The notes: generated by a model from the sequence alone, not told the origin. Positions 11,205 to 23,500 are shown, counted from the first letter of the stretch. The stretch: 64,000 nucleotides of DNA from Macrothele yani (GCA_039090855.1 CM076995.1:119362270-119426269); one strand, 5' to 3'. Program-made: numbers and translations.

Positions 11205-11376
11205 TTTTTTAGTGGTGGAGCGGGGATTAACGGCCACCGTGGACAGCTTGGTGGGCTATAAACAGTCTCCCGTTCTTAATTTAGGACCACTGCTTCCAGG
11301 GAAGGGACAGATCCAATGCAGTAAGACAAACACAACATCCATGCCTCATCGGGATTCGGGATTCGAAACCCGGACG
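11205..11376 (-). mobile_element. tRNA-derived SINE, family 1 (partial)
   Basis: Reverse-strand copy containing the body and B-box region but no A box. A seven-base duplication (GGGATTC twice) lies in the head. It is joined to the dispersed repeat X at GCGTATTTCACAAGTG, a junction also occupied by SINEs at 16163, 19274 and 20027. Confidence 0.85.
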
Positions 11377-12065
11377 CGTATTTCACAAGTGAATAATGCC
11401 ATTTCAGCCACGCGATTGGTTCAGAGTTACTTTGGATATTGCAAGTAGGCGGGGCCTATGAGGAGAGTCAGGTGACAGGAATACTGTCTTTTATGTGGAG
11501 AAGTTCGGCTTGCTACGAAATTCAATGTGAGGTTACTTAACATATGTGACAAATGATCGTATTGAATTATATCCTAGGAAGTTCTGCTTCCTAAGAAATT
11601 CACTGTGAGGTTACTTAACATATGTGACAAATGATAATATTGAATTATATCGTGGAAAGTTTTATCGTGGAAAGTTCTGCTTCCTAAGAAATTCACTGTG
11701 AGGTTACTTAACATATGTGACAAATTATCATACTGAATAATACGATAAAGTAATTTTGTGCACGATATCATAAGGAATATCTGCAGTTTCTCAGATGAAT
11801 ACAAGTCTAAGTCCACCTTAATATTAAAATTGAGTAAGACTTCAATAAATAGCTAGTTGAATACATACTCCGTATCGGCCAATAGATGGCAGCACGTCAA
11901 CCTAGTACCCATCAAGGTTGTGGTACCCATCACGATTCGTGCTGCTGTGAAAGTGCGTATATAAGGATACTAAAAAGTACCCTTTTAAAGGTCCTTTCTA
12001 TTACCCTTAAAAGGACCTTTAGCAACGAAAAGTATATCTCCACACCACGGTGCATGATAGACAGG
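11377..12065 (+). repeat. Dispersed repeat X, copy 1
   Basis: Unclassified repeat sharing long stretches with 16164-16930. Landmarks are GCGTATTTCACAAGTGAAT, a CCAAT-containing block (CGATTGGTTCAGAG), three internal repeats of GAGGTTACTTAACATATGTG, and CTCCGTATCGGCCAATAGAT. No coding potential is visible. No termini or target duplication could be fixed. Confidence 0.75.
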
Positions 12066-12446
12066 TGATTTAACTCTCAGCTAAAATGTGGACTCTTAAT
12101 GTATCGGCCACCAGAGGCCGCTGGTGTGGTGAGGACCATCAATTCCAGAAGGTGAGTAAACCGCTGTTTACGATGATGTATAGGTTTGTTGTTGCAATGT
12201 GTTTTTTAAGAGTGAAAATAGCCGTATTGTACTACTCAAATATTATTAGTCCTTACACATCAAGTAAGCTAACAGGCCAACAGAAAAATTAAAAAAGAAG
12301 GGTTATTTTTTAAGACAGAATTCCAAGTAGAAAGACACACCTTTAAACGACAACAGTGGATGCTAGGGATGAAGGGAATTTTGCTTATGAATGGATAATA
12401 AGTTCGTGTTATATATATATATAGGCCAAGGTAGTCTTCCATTATA
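12066..12446. other. Unassigned DNA between repeats
   Basis: No recognised feature apart from an (AT)n run near 12412. Confidence 0.45.
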
Positions 12447-13638
12447 CATTGAGTGGCCACTTTATTATTACCACCGCCTCAGTACTTCGTTGGGCCACCT
12501 TTTGCCTTTAATATTGCGTCGATTCTTCGTGGCATGGACTCCACGAGATGTTGATAGGTGGTTTGTGGAATCTGAGACCATGCTTGATGAATAGCACTTT
12601 CCAGGAGTGTGAGATTGCAGGGTTGTGGATCCAGCTGTCTGATGGCTCGCTCAACTTCATTCTACAAATTCTCAATGGGGTTGAGATCTGGAGATTGTGG
12701 GGGCCACGTAAGCAAAGTAAACTCACCGGCATGTTCCTAAAACCAATCCTGTACAATACGAGCACTATGGCAGGACGCATTATCTTGTTGAAAGTAGCCA
12801 CCGCCATTGGGATAAACCATCCACATGACAAGATGCACTTGGTCCGCAACGATGTTTAGATAGATGTGCCAGTCAGACGTTGATCAACACGAATTAAAGG
12901 GCCCAAAGCATGCCAGGAAAACATTCCCCAAACCATAACGCTGCCTTTATCAGCATTTGCGGTCCATGTTTTCGTGCTGTTTCCACCAAATTCTCGCTCG
13001 GCCATCGGCATGGTGCAACTGAAAATGTGATTCATCAGACCACATAATTTGTTTCCAATTATCGACTGTCCAATCCTTGTGCGAACTGGAGACGTTTCCT
13101 CTTGTTAACTGCAGACAGCAAAGGTGTTAGATCAGGCCTTCGGCTGCCATATCCCATCCGATGTAGTGTACGGCGTACAGTGCGTGCAGAGATCATTTGA
13201 GGGGATCCTTGATTAAGATGGTCTGTAATTTGCTGCCCTGTTGCCCTTCTGTTGTCTGTTATCAGTCTGGACACTCCCCGTTCCGCCCGAGCAGTCACTA
13301 GTCGATGACGACCACACGTTGCACGTAGAGACCCAGTTTTTTGGCTGACAGTCCAGTCTTTAAACACTTTAACAACAGCTGCTCTGCAACATTTCACGAA
13401 TGCGGTGGTTTCGGTGATACTCGCTCCATGGCTCCGAGCTCATACAATCATTCCACGTTGAAAGTCCGTCAAATCGCATTTTTTACTCATCTCGTCACCC
13501 AAAAATCACTACTACTACTGTCGCAAGCACTAAGCTTTCCCTTTTTATACTAGCCTCGCCCTCTGGCGGCAACAGCGTGCAGCCATAGCTCATTTGCTTA
13601 AAACTGCTAGGTGGTCATAATAAAGTGGCCACTTAGTG
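12447..13638 (-). mobile_element. Tc1-like element B
   Basis: Terminal inverted repeats CATTGAGTGGCCACTTTATT and its near-complement AATAAAGTGGCCACTTAGTG, with TA at 12445-12446 and 13639-13640. About 1.19 kb, within the usual Tc1 length. Confidence 0.95.
12479..13490 (-). pseudogene. Tc1-like transposase of element B
   Basis: Begins MSKKCDLTDFQRGMIV, then TGA. A long stretch follows with the paired helix-turn-helix (FKDWTVSQKTGSLRATCGR, ISARTVRRTLHRMGYGSRRP). The C-terminal part contains YFQQDNASCHSARIV (second Asp) and WPPQSPDLNPIENL (Glu), with about 36 residues between the two acids, and ends GGPTKY. Stops replace residues after DWF and after IENL, and the reading changes frame in the middle. 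It cannot make transposase. Confidence 0.9.
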
Positions 13639-13710
13639 TATAAAACGGTGTTACAGATGTAATTTAATATACAGTTGCAGAAATGTACCAGCGTCATAAT
13701 TATAAAATTG

Positions 13711-13926
13711 GCCGCCCCGGTGGTTCAGTGGTCTAAGACATGGCCTCTGATCATTAATCCGAAAGGGGTCCGGGTTCGAATCTCGGTGAGGCATGGATGT
13801 TGTGTTTGTCTCACGGCACTGGATCTCTCCTTTCCCTGGAACCAGTGACCCTAAATTAGGGACGGGCAACTGCTTTATAGCCCATTGGGTTGCTCACGGT
13901 GATCGTTAAACCTTCAATAAAAAAAA
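13711..13926 (+). mobile_element. tRNA-derived SINE, family 1 (full length)
   Basis: Complete head-to-tail copy with the body of the copy at 7084. A short candidate target duplication ATAATTAT lies at 13696-13703 and about 13928-13935. The A box is mutated (GGTTCAGTGG). Confidence 0.92.
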
Positions 13927-14750
13927 TAATAATTATGATCGCGTAACATTTTGAATCACTTATTTTAAACTTTTTTAGATAAATATAGGGCATGTAAATT
14001 CATATTACCTTTTTGCTTTAATGTAGTTATTGTGTATTTATACATCAGATATGTTTCTAACCCTCCCTGCCTGCATTTCAAGGTGATGTGTGTGTTGAGA
14101 GTGTTGCAACAGTATCTGTTTATTTCTAAATAACTCGCAAAATACCACTGAATACATGAAATATTTATATCGAGAGGTTCTTAAATTTAAGTGCGTAAAT
14201 TTTGAACGCTCTTTAGCAATATTCAAAAGCCCTCTGCTTTTTGCGCAGTTATAAGTTGTATGTACATTATGTATACCATATGAATAAGTAATGAATTTAG
14301 ACGGGCTAACTTTCTCTTTTTTACCACAGCTCAAAAATTCTTGGATAGAAATTTATTAAAGTAAAAAAATTACCATAGATATTGTATTGTTTTACTTTAT
14401 GGTCTCATGCTTTCAAACTACCTGGTATGAAGTTCGTCGTCCACGTCCTGCCAAAACAGCTATTACCCGGCAAGGCAGAGATGTCGCAAGACTGCTAAAG
14501 GTATCTGGTGGTATCTGGTACTAACACGTTACCAGCAGATTCTTTAACTCCTGTAAGTTACAAGTTACATGGTTGAGCTGCTACAGATCGGAGTTGCTGT
14601 TTACGTTGGAACATTTGGAAGCCAGGGCAATACCTGGAAGTCCTCCTTATGTTCCGCGAATCATTCTCTAACAATCCGGGCAGTGTGGCATACAGTATTA
14701 TTCTGTAACAACTTTTATCCAGATGTTATATCCTGTAAAAAATAAATATC
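13927..14750. other. AT-rich DNA without recognised genes
   Basis: A 98-codon minus-strand open frame (14038-14334) has no recognisable motif and no coding support. Nothing else is seen. Confidence 0.5.
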
Positions 14751-14754
14751 CAGA

Positions 14755-15490
14755 TGTTTGAAAACAGCATGCAGAGCACACCACCCCTTCTTCGATTTGT
14801 TTACTCACATAACGATTCGAGTCACAGAGGACGGAGATTCAAGTGGCCCGCATTTCCTCTAACGCCCTTTAGTGGCCATTACATTAAGGGACCTTTTTTC
14901 CAGCACGAGAGTCATCCGGAGTTGAATCACCTGTCTATCGTACACCGTGCTTCACACCTAAATATTTATTATGACGATCAAGTTTTTTTCCTCATGAATG
15001 TGAAGAGGCCTAGCTAGAAAAAAATCAAATAGAGGGATTTTGTATTAGCAAAATACTACCTAATGACACGAAGTACGACCTCAAAACAGTGTTCTGTTGA
15101 AATAAGACAGTTCCGTTGGAATAAATACTCCAGAATGTTGTTTGCCATATATTGTGTCTGATAAAATAGTAAGTAATCTGTCATATATATATTTCTCTAA
15201 TATTTAGGTAATTCCTCATGATGTTTTTGTCCCTCCAAACTTCATCAAAAATGCCTTCAGTTCCACATTACAACCCCCCCGGCTCTCCCCGATAAAAAAA
15301 ACGTTAAACAACTCATGGGTTCTCCACACAAAACACATCAGTACTACTCTTGAGCTAAAGGAGGAGTGAGCGCTGACGTGCTGACATCTCTCGCCCGACC
15401 CTGTGAGAACTATATAGAGTGAAGGTACTTCGGAAGATAAATCCTAAGTCCATGAAGTCATGTTGATATACCAACACTCTCTATTTAATT
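14755..15490 (+). repeat. Dispersed repeat X, copy 2 (distal part)
   Basis: Shares ATACTACCTAATGACACGAA, CTCCAGAATGTTGTTTGCCA and ACTCTCTATTTAATTCCTGT with the copies at 18572 (same strand) and 19431 (reverse). It leads directly into the palindrome at 15491. Confidence 0.7.
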
Positions 15491-15863
15491 CCTGTCGCAT
15501 TCCGACTGTACCGGTAAAACAATTGAATGTAACCATTGTCACAATGAAAACACCGGGAGATTACAATGGCTTATGGCGAGTGCAGCAAAGCCTACGTGTC
15601 TCCGTCACATGCCCGACTACTCGCGACCTCCAAAGTAGCTCTGAACCAATCGAGTGGCGGAAACGGTCTTAATCGCAATCCCGTTCATTCACTTGTGAAA
15701 TACGCTTCCCGGGTTGAGCAGGCGGAGCCTATGAGGAGAGCCATGTGACAGAGACACGTAGGCTTTGCTGCACTCGCCATAAGCCATTGTAATGTTCCGG
15801 TGTTTTCATTGCGACAATGGTTACCTTCAATTTTTTTTACCGGTACAGCCGAAATGCGACAGG
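15491..15863. repeat. Palindrome with ~120-bp arms inside repeat X
   Basis: 15491-15611 (CCTGTCGCATTCCGACTGTA...) and 15742-15863 are near-perfect reverse complements separated by 130 bp. The arms share AAGCCTACGTGTCTC, GGCTTATGGCGAGTGCAGCA and TGTTTTCATTG. The spacer contains a CCAAT box (CTCTGAACCAATCG), a block also found at about 11420, 16220, 19200 and 19950. The structure would fold into a long hairpin and resembles paired ends of a foldback-type DNA element. Confidence 0.8.
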
Positions 15864-15946
15864 GCCACCCCGGTGGCGCAGTGGTCTAAGCGATGGCCTC
15901 TGATCATTCGTTCGAACGGGGTCCGGGTTTGAATCTCGGTGGCGTA
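15864..15946 (+). mobile_element. tRNA-derived SINE, family 1 (head only)
   Basis: Contains the A box and B box, then breaks off at TCTCGGTGGCGTATTT. The opposite-strand SINE at 15947 begins there, so two SINE copies meet at this point. Confidence 0.85.
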
Positions 15947-16163
15947 TTTTTTTTTTGATTGAAGGTTAACGACCACCGTGAGCAACTCAATGGGCTATAA
16001 GCAGTCGCCCGTCCTTAATTTAGGGTCACTGGTTCCAGGGAAGGGAGAGAGCCAATGCCGTAAGACAAACACAACGTCCATGCCTCAGCGGGATTCGAAC
16101 CCGGACGCCTTTCGGACGAATGATCAGCGGCCATCGCTTAGACCACTGCGCCACTGGGGCGGC
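15947..16163 (-). mobile_element. tRNA-derived SINE, family 1 (full length)
   Basis: Complete minus-strand copy with a poly(T) start and the GCGCCACTGGGGCGGC end. GTGGCGTATTT flanks it on both sides (about 15939 and 16167), consistent with a target duplication. Confidence 0.92.
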
Positions 16164-16930
16164 ATGTGGCGTATTTCACAAGTGAATGTGCGAAATTGCG
16201 AATAGAGCCATTTCCGCTACGCGATTGGTTCAGAGCTACTTTGCAGATTGCGAGTAGGTGGGGCCTATGAGGAGAGTCATGTCACAGGAACACTGTCTTT
16301 TTATCTGGGGAAGTTCTGCCTGCTAAGAAATTCATTGTGAGGTTACTTAACATATGTGACAAATAATTCATACTGAATTATATCGTGGGAAGTTCACTGT
16401 GAGGTTACTTAACATATGTGAGAAATGATCATATTGAATTATATCGTGAAAAGTTTTATTGTGGGAAGTTCTGCTTCCTAAGAAATTCAGTGAGGTTACT
16501 TAACAAATGTGACAAATGATCATATTGAATAATACGGTAAAGTAATTTTGTGCACGATATCATAAGGAATATCTGCAGTTTCTCAGATGAATACAAGTCG
16601 AAATCTATCTTAATATTAAAATTGAGGACGACTTTAATAACTAACTAGTTGAGTACCATACTCCGTATCGGCCATTACATGGCAGCACGTCAACTACCCA
16701 TCACGATTCGTGGTTGTAAAAGTGCGTATATTTTTAAAGGTCCTTTCTATTACCCTTAAAATTACCTTTAACAATGAAAAGTATGTCTCCACAACGAAAT
16801 ATTCTGACGATCGAGTTTTTTTCCTCATGAATGTGAGGAGGTCTAGCTAGAAAATAAAATCAAATACAGTGATTTTGTATTAGCAAAGAACTACCTAATG
16901 GCACGAAGTACGACCAGTTATGTATTCAGG
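16164..16930 (+). repeat. Dispersed repeat X, copy 3
   Basis: Colinear with copy 1: the same CCAAT block, the three GAGGTTACTTAACA repeats, TTTTGTGCACGATATCATAA and CTCCGTATCGGCCATTACAT. It continues into the block shared with copy 2 (GCAAAGAACTACCTAATGGC), which shows that these blocks belong to one family. Confidence 0.75.
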
Positions 16931-18310
16931 CATCTTTTCCGGGGGTCTTAGCCGCCCCCCGAAAATCCATGGACGCCCCCCCCCCCGTAGGTTTTTGAGT
17001 GATCACCCTTTATATTTAGTCTAATGTTTTGTTTATAGATGTAAATTTGGAGAAATGAATTTTAAAAATTTAAGAAAACGAGGGAAAATATTATAATAAA
17101 AAAAACTCATTCACATGGACTTCATATCTCAGTAGCATTAAGATTATTTTAAGTATTAAATTAATTGCTTTGTTTTATACACTAAAACTAAAATTGCCAT
17201 CGGCATGTATATTTACGTTTTCTAAATCCGACGAGTCAATACAGCCAATAATGTATACAATACTTCCAGAAAAAACAAAAAAACAAGAAAACGGAATTTC
17301 CGTTGTTAATTAGAGCCATAAATGACTTCACACAAAGTGTTAACACTTTAAATAACTTTTTTTTTAAATGTAACTCTGAAATCAAAGTAGTTATGAAAAA
17401 ATATATACTCTATAGAAAAATTTGTTGCTCTACATGAGAATGCTTTTGTAAATTTGTTTATAAATGGAACAATTGCCCATGTTAAAAATATATTATGAAG
17501 TCCTACCAAAATTACTCAATACTTTCTCCGGATAAAAATCAGGAGAGTAGAAGAAGACCAGTTCATCTTGATCACATATGCAAGAGGGGCAAACAAGAAA
17601 ACCAAGCATTGTTTCACAATTCGGTTAATTTTTTAGAGCCTTTGTATTTGATAGTTAAGTTTACTGTGGATTTGCAATCACCAACGGCATGCTGCTTGCA
17701 CTGCAAACATTATCATATTTTGGAAGCTGGCATTCAGCTTTATTTCAGTCTTCTGGATGCCGACTTCCCATGTATATGGTTAAGTAAGCCTCAATGTAGC
17801 TAACGTGATGTTAAGGCTTCCAATACAACAAAACATTTACGCTACCTAATTTTTAACGATAGCAAACTATTAAAAATGATTCCCATATTTTTTCCTGGCG
17901 GTATGTGGTTTACTCTCTGTGACAAAAAGAAAATCCAGGAATTTCAAACGATTAATTAGCTGTTGTTGTTTTTTACTACTATGTGCTAACCTAAATAATC
18001 TAAAGGGGCTGATACCAAGTGGCAGCGGAATGGTTTGCACCATACGTTTTTAGGTATCACTGTAATGATTCCTTAATAATCAGAAAAACGCTTGTTGTAA
18101 GACCACTCTTAAGGTTAAGGGAGGGGGAGAATTTTCTCCAGCACAGCAGCGTTATCTTACTAGCATCCTTAATATTTTACACCACCGCAGCATGGTGAAA
18201 TCCGTGGTGCATTACTGAATTAAAATAAAGGTATAACTTTTTTACATTTTTAATCACTTGCATGTTTAGATTTCAGAAAATGTGTTATATTTATTAGTGT
18301 ATATATAAAT
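16931..18310. other. AT-rich DNA without recognised genes
   Basis: A poly(C) run lies at about 16980. One 102-codon plus-strand open frame (17495-17803, MKSYQNYSILSP...) is lysine/asparagine-rich, with two CxxC-like cysteines near its C-terminus. It resembles nothing I know and has no coding support. Confidence 0.5.
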
Positions 18311-18476
18311 AAAGACCCAGAAGAAGAAGACCACATGGGAGATGGGTGGATGAAATTCGAAAGTATGCAGGGGTGACATGGAGGAGACTGGCACAAGACA
18401 GACCGTTGTGCAGGAAACTTGGGGAGACCTTCGTCCAGCAGTGGATTGATAATGGTTGACAATGATGATGATGATA
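18311..18476 (+). mobile_element. RTE-type LINE, 5'-truncated 3' end
   Basis: Encodes the last residues of the RTE protein (RRRPHGRWVDEIRKYAG to QQWIDNG) and ends in the (GAT)n tail typical of this family. It is the same sequence as the 3' end of the full copy at 29861-33047. Confidence 0.92.
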
Positions 18477-18571
18477 TATAAATAATATAATATGTATAAA
18501 TAAATAACAAATAATAACAAGTTTGAGCCCCCTCAAAATTTGCGATTGACCCCCGGAAAAACTCTCTGAAT

Positions 18572-19273
18572 GTAACACTGAGTACGACCTCAAGACAGTG
18601 TTCTGTTGAAATAAGACACTTCCGTTGGAATAAATACTCCAGAATGTTGTTTGCCATATATTGTGTCTGATAAAATAGTAAGTGATCTGTCATATATATA
18701 TATATATATATATATTTCTAATATTTAGGAAATTTCTCATATTTTTGTCCCTCCAAACTTAATCAAAAATGCCTTGAATTCCACATTTCAATCCGTCTTC
18801 TCCCCGAAAAAACAACAACAAAAAAATAAAGTTAAACAGCTCATAGTTCTCCATACAAAACAAATCAGTACTAATCCTGTTCTACAGCAGTGCGCGCTGA
18901 CATCTATCGGCTCTGTGAGAACTATATAGATTGAAGCAGGGTTTTCTGCGATTAATCAAAGATAAGTCACAAGTCCATGAAGTCATGTTGATATAAAAAC
19001 TCAAAAGTTCCCCTACCAATAAAGTACACGCTCTATTTACCTCCTATCGCATTCCGACTGTACGGGTAAAACAACTGGGGTTAACCATTGTCGCAATGAA
19101 AACACCCGAACATTGAAATGGCATATGGCTTGTGCAGCTGCAGCACAGCTTACATGTCTCACTCACATGACTCTCCTCGTCGGCCCCGCCTACTCGCAAT
19201 CTCCAAAGTGGCTCTGAAATAATCGCGTGGCGGAAATGGCCTTAATCGCAATTCCGTACATTCACTTGTGAAA
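18572..19273 (+). repeat. Dispersed repeat X, copy 4
   Basis: Contains CTCCAGAATGTTGTTTGCCA, AAAACTCAAAAGTTCCCCTA, the CCTCCTATCGCATTCCGACT arm and the CCAAT block, in the same order as copy 2 plus the palindrome. An (AT)n run lies at 18692-18715. It is mirrored by copy 5 across a SINE. Confidence 0.75.
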
Positions 19274-19430
19274 TACGCATCCCGGTGAGGCATGGGTGTT
19301 GTGTTTGTCTTACGGTACTGGCTCTCTCCCTTCTCTGGAACCAGTCACCCTAAATTAGGGACGGGCGACTGCTTATACCCCATTGAATTGCTCACGGTGG
19401 TCGTTAAAATTAAAACCAAAAAAAAAAAAA
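19274..19430 (+). mobile_element. tRNA-derived SINE, family 1 (headless)
   Basis: Body and poly(A) tail are present; the tRNA-like head is missing before CCCGGTGAGGCATGG. It sits at the repeat X junction GAAATACGC. Confidence 0.88.
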
Positions 19431-20026
19431 ATGCGACAGGAGGTAAATAGAGAGTGTACCTTATTGGTAGGGGAACTTTTGAGTTTTTATATCAACATGA
19501 CTTCGTGGACTTGTAATTGAAGTCATTTTTTATGATTTTTGAAGGGACAAAAATATGAGGAATTTCCTAAATATTAGAAATATATACATATGGCAGATTA
19601 CTTGTTTTTTTATCAGACACAATAAATGGCAAACAACATTCTGGAGTATTTATTCCAACGGAACTGTGAACTGTCTTATTTGAACAGAACACTGTTTTGA
19701 GATCTTACTTGTTGTCATTAGGTAGTTCTTTGCTAACACAAAATCCCTCTATTTGATTTCTTTTTTCTAGCTAGCCCTCTTCACATTCACGAGGAAAAAA
19801 CTTGATCATCAGAATAAAACTTCGGTGTGGACTCACATATGTTAAGTAACCTCACATTGAATTTCTTAGCAAGCAGAACTTCTCCGGATAAAAGACAGTG
19901 TTCTTGTCACATGACTCTCCTCATAGGCCCCGCCTACTCGCAATGTCCAAAGTAGCTCTGAACCAATCGCATGGTGGAAATGACCTTAATCGCAGTTCCG
20001 TACATTTACTTGTGAAATACGCAACC
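19431..20026 (-). repeat. Dispersed repeat X, copy 5 (inverted)
   Basis: Reverse orientation of copies 2 and 4 (TAGGGGAACTTTTGAGTTTT, TGGCAAACAACATTCTGGAG), lacking about 150 bp present in copy 4. It also includes TTAAGTAACCTCACATTGAA from the block that defines copies 1 and 3. Confidence 0.75.
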
Positions 20027-20088
20027 GGGACCCATCTAGGACGAATGGTCAGAAGCCAGCGCTTATACCACTCGCCACCAGGGCAGCC
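20027..20088 (-). mobile_element. tRNA-derived SINE, family 1 (head remnant)
   Basis: Only the region between B box and A box remains (ACGAATGGTCAGAAGCCAGC to GGGCAGCC). Confidence 0.8.
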
Positions 20089-20124
20089 AAATCAAACTTA
20101 TCTGATTATTATCTTGTGTGCATA

Positions 20125-21335
20125 CAGTGATGAGCCATTACATTATGACCACCCCCAGCCTAAAGAAATGAGCGCGCCTGGAGACCGAACGGTGGCGTAG
20201 GTGAAGCTCACAGAGCAGTATATATACAACCCGAGGACGGGCTTTCGGTTAGTAGAGTGTTCGGAGTCAGAATGGGAAAAGCTGCCGATTTATCAGAGTT
20301 TGATAAAAGACAAATTATGATGTCACTGCGCCTCGGAACTACGATCTCGGAAACGGCGCGGCTTGTGGGTTGTTCACGTGCCGCTGTAGTGAGTAAGTAG
20401 TGCACAGATGGCCAAACGACAAACCGTGGTCCAGCCGTTTGTCGTCTACAGCTCATTGATGCCAGAGGGGAGCGGAGACTTCACGCATTGTTTACAGCGA
20501 CCGCAGGGCCACAGTGCGACAAATCACCCGCACCTACAACAGTAGTGATCAAGGTAATGTGTCATGGCACAGAGTTCATCGCAGCCTTCTACGCATGAGC
20601 CTGCGTGTCCCAAGACCCAGCCGGGTCCCCATGCTCACTCCACGTCATCGCCAACAACGTATGAAATGGGCCCATGATCATCGAGATTGGACCGTGGATG
20701 ATTGAAAGAAAGTAGCGTAGTCTGACGAATCAAGATTCCTGGTGCATCACGTATACGGCCGAGCGCGGATACGCCGATTACCAACGGAGGCTATGCACCT
20801 GAATGTGCTGTTGGGCGGAAACAGACCGGCAGCGGTGGTGTTATGCTGTCGGCGATGCTTTCTTGGGACACTTTAGACCCCATTATCCCAATAGCACAAT
20901 CCCTTTCAGCTGTCAGGTATCTGAATATCGTTGCGGACCATGTTCATCCATTCATGGCAACTGCGTTCCCTGCTGGTGATGCCCATTATCAACAGAATAA
21001 TATGCGCCATGCCACACCACGAGAATCGGCAAGGAGTGGTTCGAGGGACATGATGGTGACTTTCTGTTAATGCCCTGGCTTCCAAATTCACCTGACATGA
21101 ACCCAATCGAACATTTATGGTTCGACTTGGAAAAGCGGGTTCGAACTAAATCACCACCACCCCGAAATGTACGAGAACTGGAGAACCTGCTGTTGCCATT
21201 ATGGTACCCGATACCCCAGAATACCTATCGCCACCTCATCGAATCGATGCCTCCACGAATGGCCGCTATTTTGCGGGCTAAAGGGGGTCCTACAGCTTAT
21301 GAGGTAGGTGTTCATAATGTAACGGCTCATTGGTG
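20125..21335 (+). mobile_element. Tc1-like element C
   Basis: Termini CAGTGATGAGCCATTACATT and the inverted AATGTAACGGCTCATTGGTG, with TA at 20123-20124 and 21336-21337. Length about 1.21 kb. Confidence 0.93.
20272..21302 (+). pseudogene. Tc1-like transposase of element C
   Basis: Starts [20 protein letters not shown] and the helix-turn-helix [20 protein letters not shown], then a TAG. Further on VHRSLLRMSLRVPRPSRVPM belongs to the second DNA-binding helix set. SDESRF marks the first catalytic Asp in a shifted frame. WLPNSPDMNPIEHLW carries the final Glu, and SMPPRMAAILRAKGGPTAY ends the protein. The QQDN motif around the second Asp is eroded (QQNN in translation). Multiple stops and shifts make it inactive. 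Its own sequence is GC-richer than its flanks. Confidence 0.88.
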
Positions 21336-21337
21336 TA

Positions 21338-23500
21338 ATGCTGCACTCATACATGCAAATTTCATTGCAAAAAGTTCTATAGCACATGTAGTACTTAAAA
21401 AAACTGTACTAAGTACAATAGCATATATTCGGTGCTAGTTACACTAGCTGCGAAGCATAAAAATCCAATTAATTAAGAAACGTTTGCGAATTCATTCGCT
21501 TTCCCGAAGGAACCACGCAAACAACGGATCCCAACCACACAACTAGCGAGCTTGCCTTCGCTGCGTGAAGTCAAAACTTTGTCGATCAGTTGCCACCATT
21601 GCGTTCCCATGACAACGGGGTAGACAGTTACACGTTTTCGCAAAGCTTCCCCGAGTGAGGAGACAGACCACTTTGCTACGAATTGAAGCCCCGTACACGC
21701 TAGAGAAATCACATATCTCAGAAAGTTGTTTTAGTTGTGTAGTCAGTAATTAATATGTCTTTAGTGAATTAAACTCAGTGAAATTTTGTGTGTCATGCTT
21801 TGAAACGATTGGTGAGCATTAGAAATGGGTCGGAAATCATGTCACTGTTACTTTGTCACCGTTACTGAAAAATTACTGTCACCGTTATTACCGGCGATAA
21901 AAAGTAACAGATCCAAATTCATTAATAAAAATGTCCCCGTTAGCCGTGTCCCAGCAATGTTTGTGGTCCAAAATCACTGTGACGTCATAGTTCCGGTTAC
22001 CATATCACTATGTCGAAACAATTTGTCTCCTTTTCTGTAGAAACATCATAGAGGTAGCTAGTGATGTGAGCTTTCTTTCAGTATCCCCCTTTTCCCAAGC
22101 TTAAGTTAGTTTTTGTTTTGGCCTTCGCTGTGCATTCGTTCATAAACAAATTCAAAGCGAGCCGATTGTAACAGTGATTTTGTCATTGTTACAAGTATGA
22201 CGATGTCTTGCAGTTCCGGCTTCTTTACAGCTCCGTCACCGCTGTCCTAAACGGTGATTTTGTTACCGTTTCTTTGGAACTATCACCCTTTTCACTGTGA
22301 CAGGAAAATCACTGTTACGCCCAACTCTACTGAACAGTTGAAAAAAAATAACAATTTTATCAGCTCTTGTACGAAATAAACTACAAATTTTACACAGAGG
22401 ACAGAAGACCTCAGCCAACACATTTCGAACTTAAAACTGAGCACAACGAAAAAAATCAATCATGTACTAAATTTAAGTAATTATCAAAAACACCTCTAGT
22501 TAACGGTTCCTTAACAATGACTCAAATAAGCTCCCCTTTGGGTACCTCTTCTCCCCTCCTCTTCCCCTTCCCCCGCCACTGAAACAGGCACTCCGAATAA
22601 CACTAGCACTTGAAACCTATTTCTGTTATCCAGTATCAGTAATATTTTCCACCAAATAATAGGAAAAGCATGTACCTACAACATTATTTCCATTATTTGA
22701 AAACTCCGAAACTGTGGTGTTATGACCAAAAATAACATTCGCTCTGTAGGTGGTGACAGGGCTCACATCTCGCATGAATGATATTCTACTGAGAAAAAAG
22801 GCATAAGTAATATAAAATATTTTAAATTCTTCTATCCATAACATTCGATGGGCCATTAAAGCCGATGCCAATAGAAACGATTCTCCTACAATCATTTCTG
22901 CTTCGAAAGAAATACTGAAGCAGCTTGATTCCCTGGTGTTAAGGTAAAGAAAAGGCGGCGAACTTTTTCAGCTGCCGAAGACTAAGTTTATTTTTTATTT
23001 TTGGTCTTGAAGTAAAATGTACGTTATTCTCCAGCTTGTGTTTCAAACAACTAATTCTTTTCAAAATGCAGTATACATTTTCCTATCTGCAACGGCTGTC
23101 AAATATCTCCATTCTGCCATTATTGCCATGAAAAGTAATATTTTCAAAAATTGAACAGGATTGCTATTAAAGTTTGAGAAATGTATGCGTTCCTGATATA
23201 AGGAAAGGTAAAGTTTCTAGCTAGAAGGTGGCATTACTGATGCAAAAAGATAAATCAGAATAAAGTAAGAAAGCTTATATAGATAGAGATAAACACTTCA
23301 TTTAACTAATTTTCGTGCAACAAGGCAATAGAATTCTGCCAGAGATTTACAAGATAGCATTACACTGGTAGCGATTGTTGTAATCGGTAATCACCTAAAT
23401 TCGAATAACCCCCCAAAAGTCAAACGTACGTTTCCGTCTATGATTTTTGTGGTATCTCAAAAGTGTTTACAAGGAGAAATTAAATGTAAAGTATTAGGAA
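21338..23500. other. Mostly unassigned; possible MITE at 21818-22328
   Basis: 21818-22328 is rich in alternating GTAACAGTGA/TCACTGTTAC blocks. It begins TAGAAATGGGTCGG and ends with a sequence whose reverse complement begins TAGAGTTGGGCGTAAC, which resembles a non-autonomous hAT element. The 8-bp flanks (GTGAGCAT, CTGAACAG) do not match well, so this is tentative. The remainder is AT-rich with no supported gene. Confidence 0.35.

Noticed and set aside
17495..17803. 102-codon open frame as a host gene
   Set aside because: AT-rich surroundings, no motif, no splice or promoter context.
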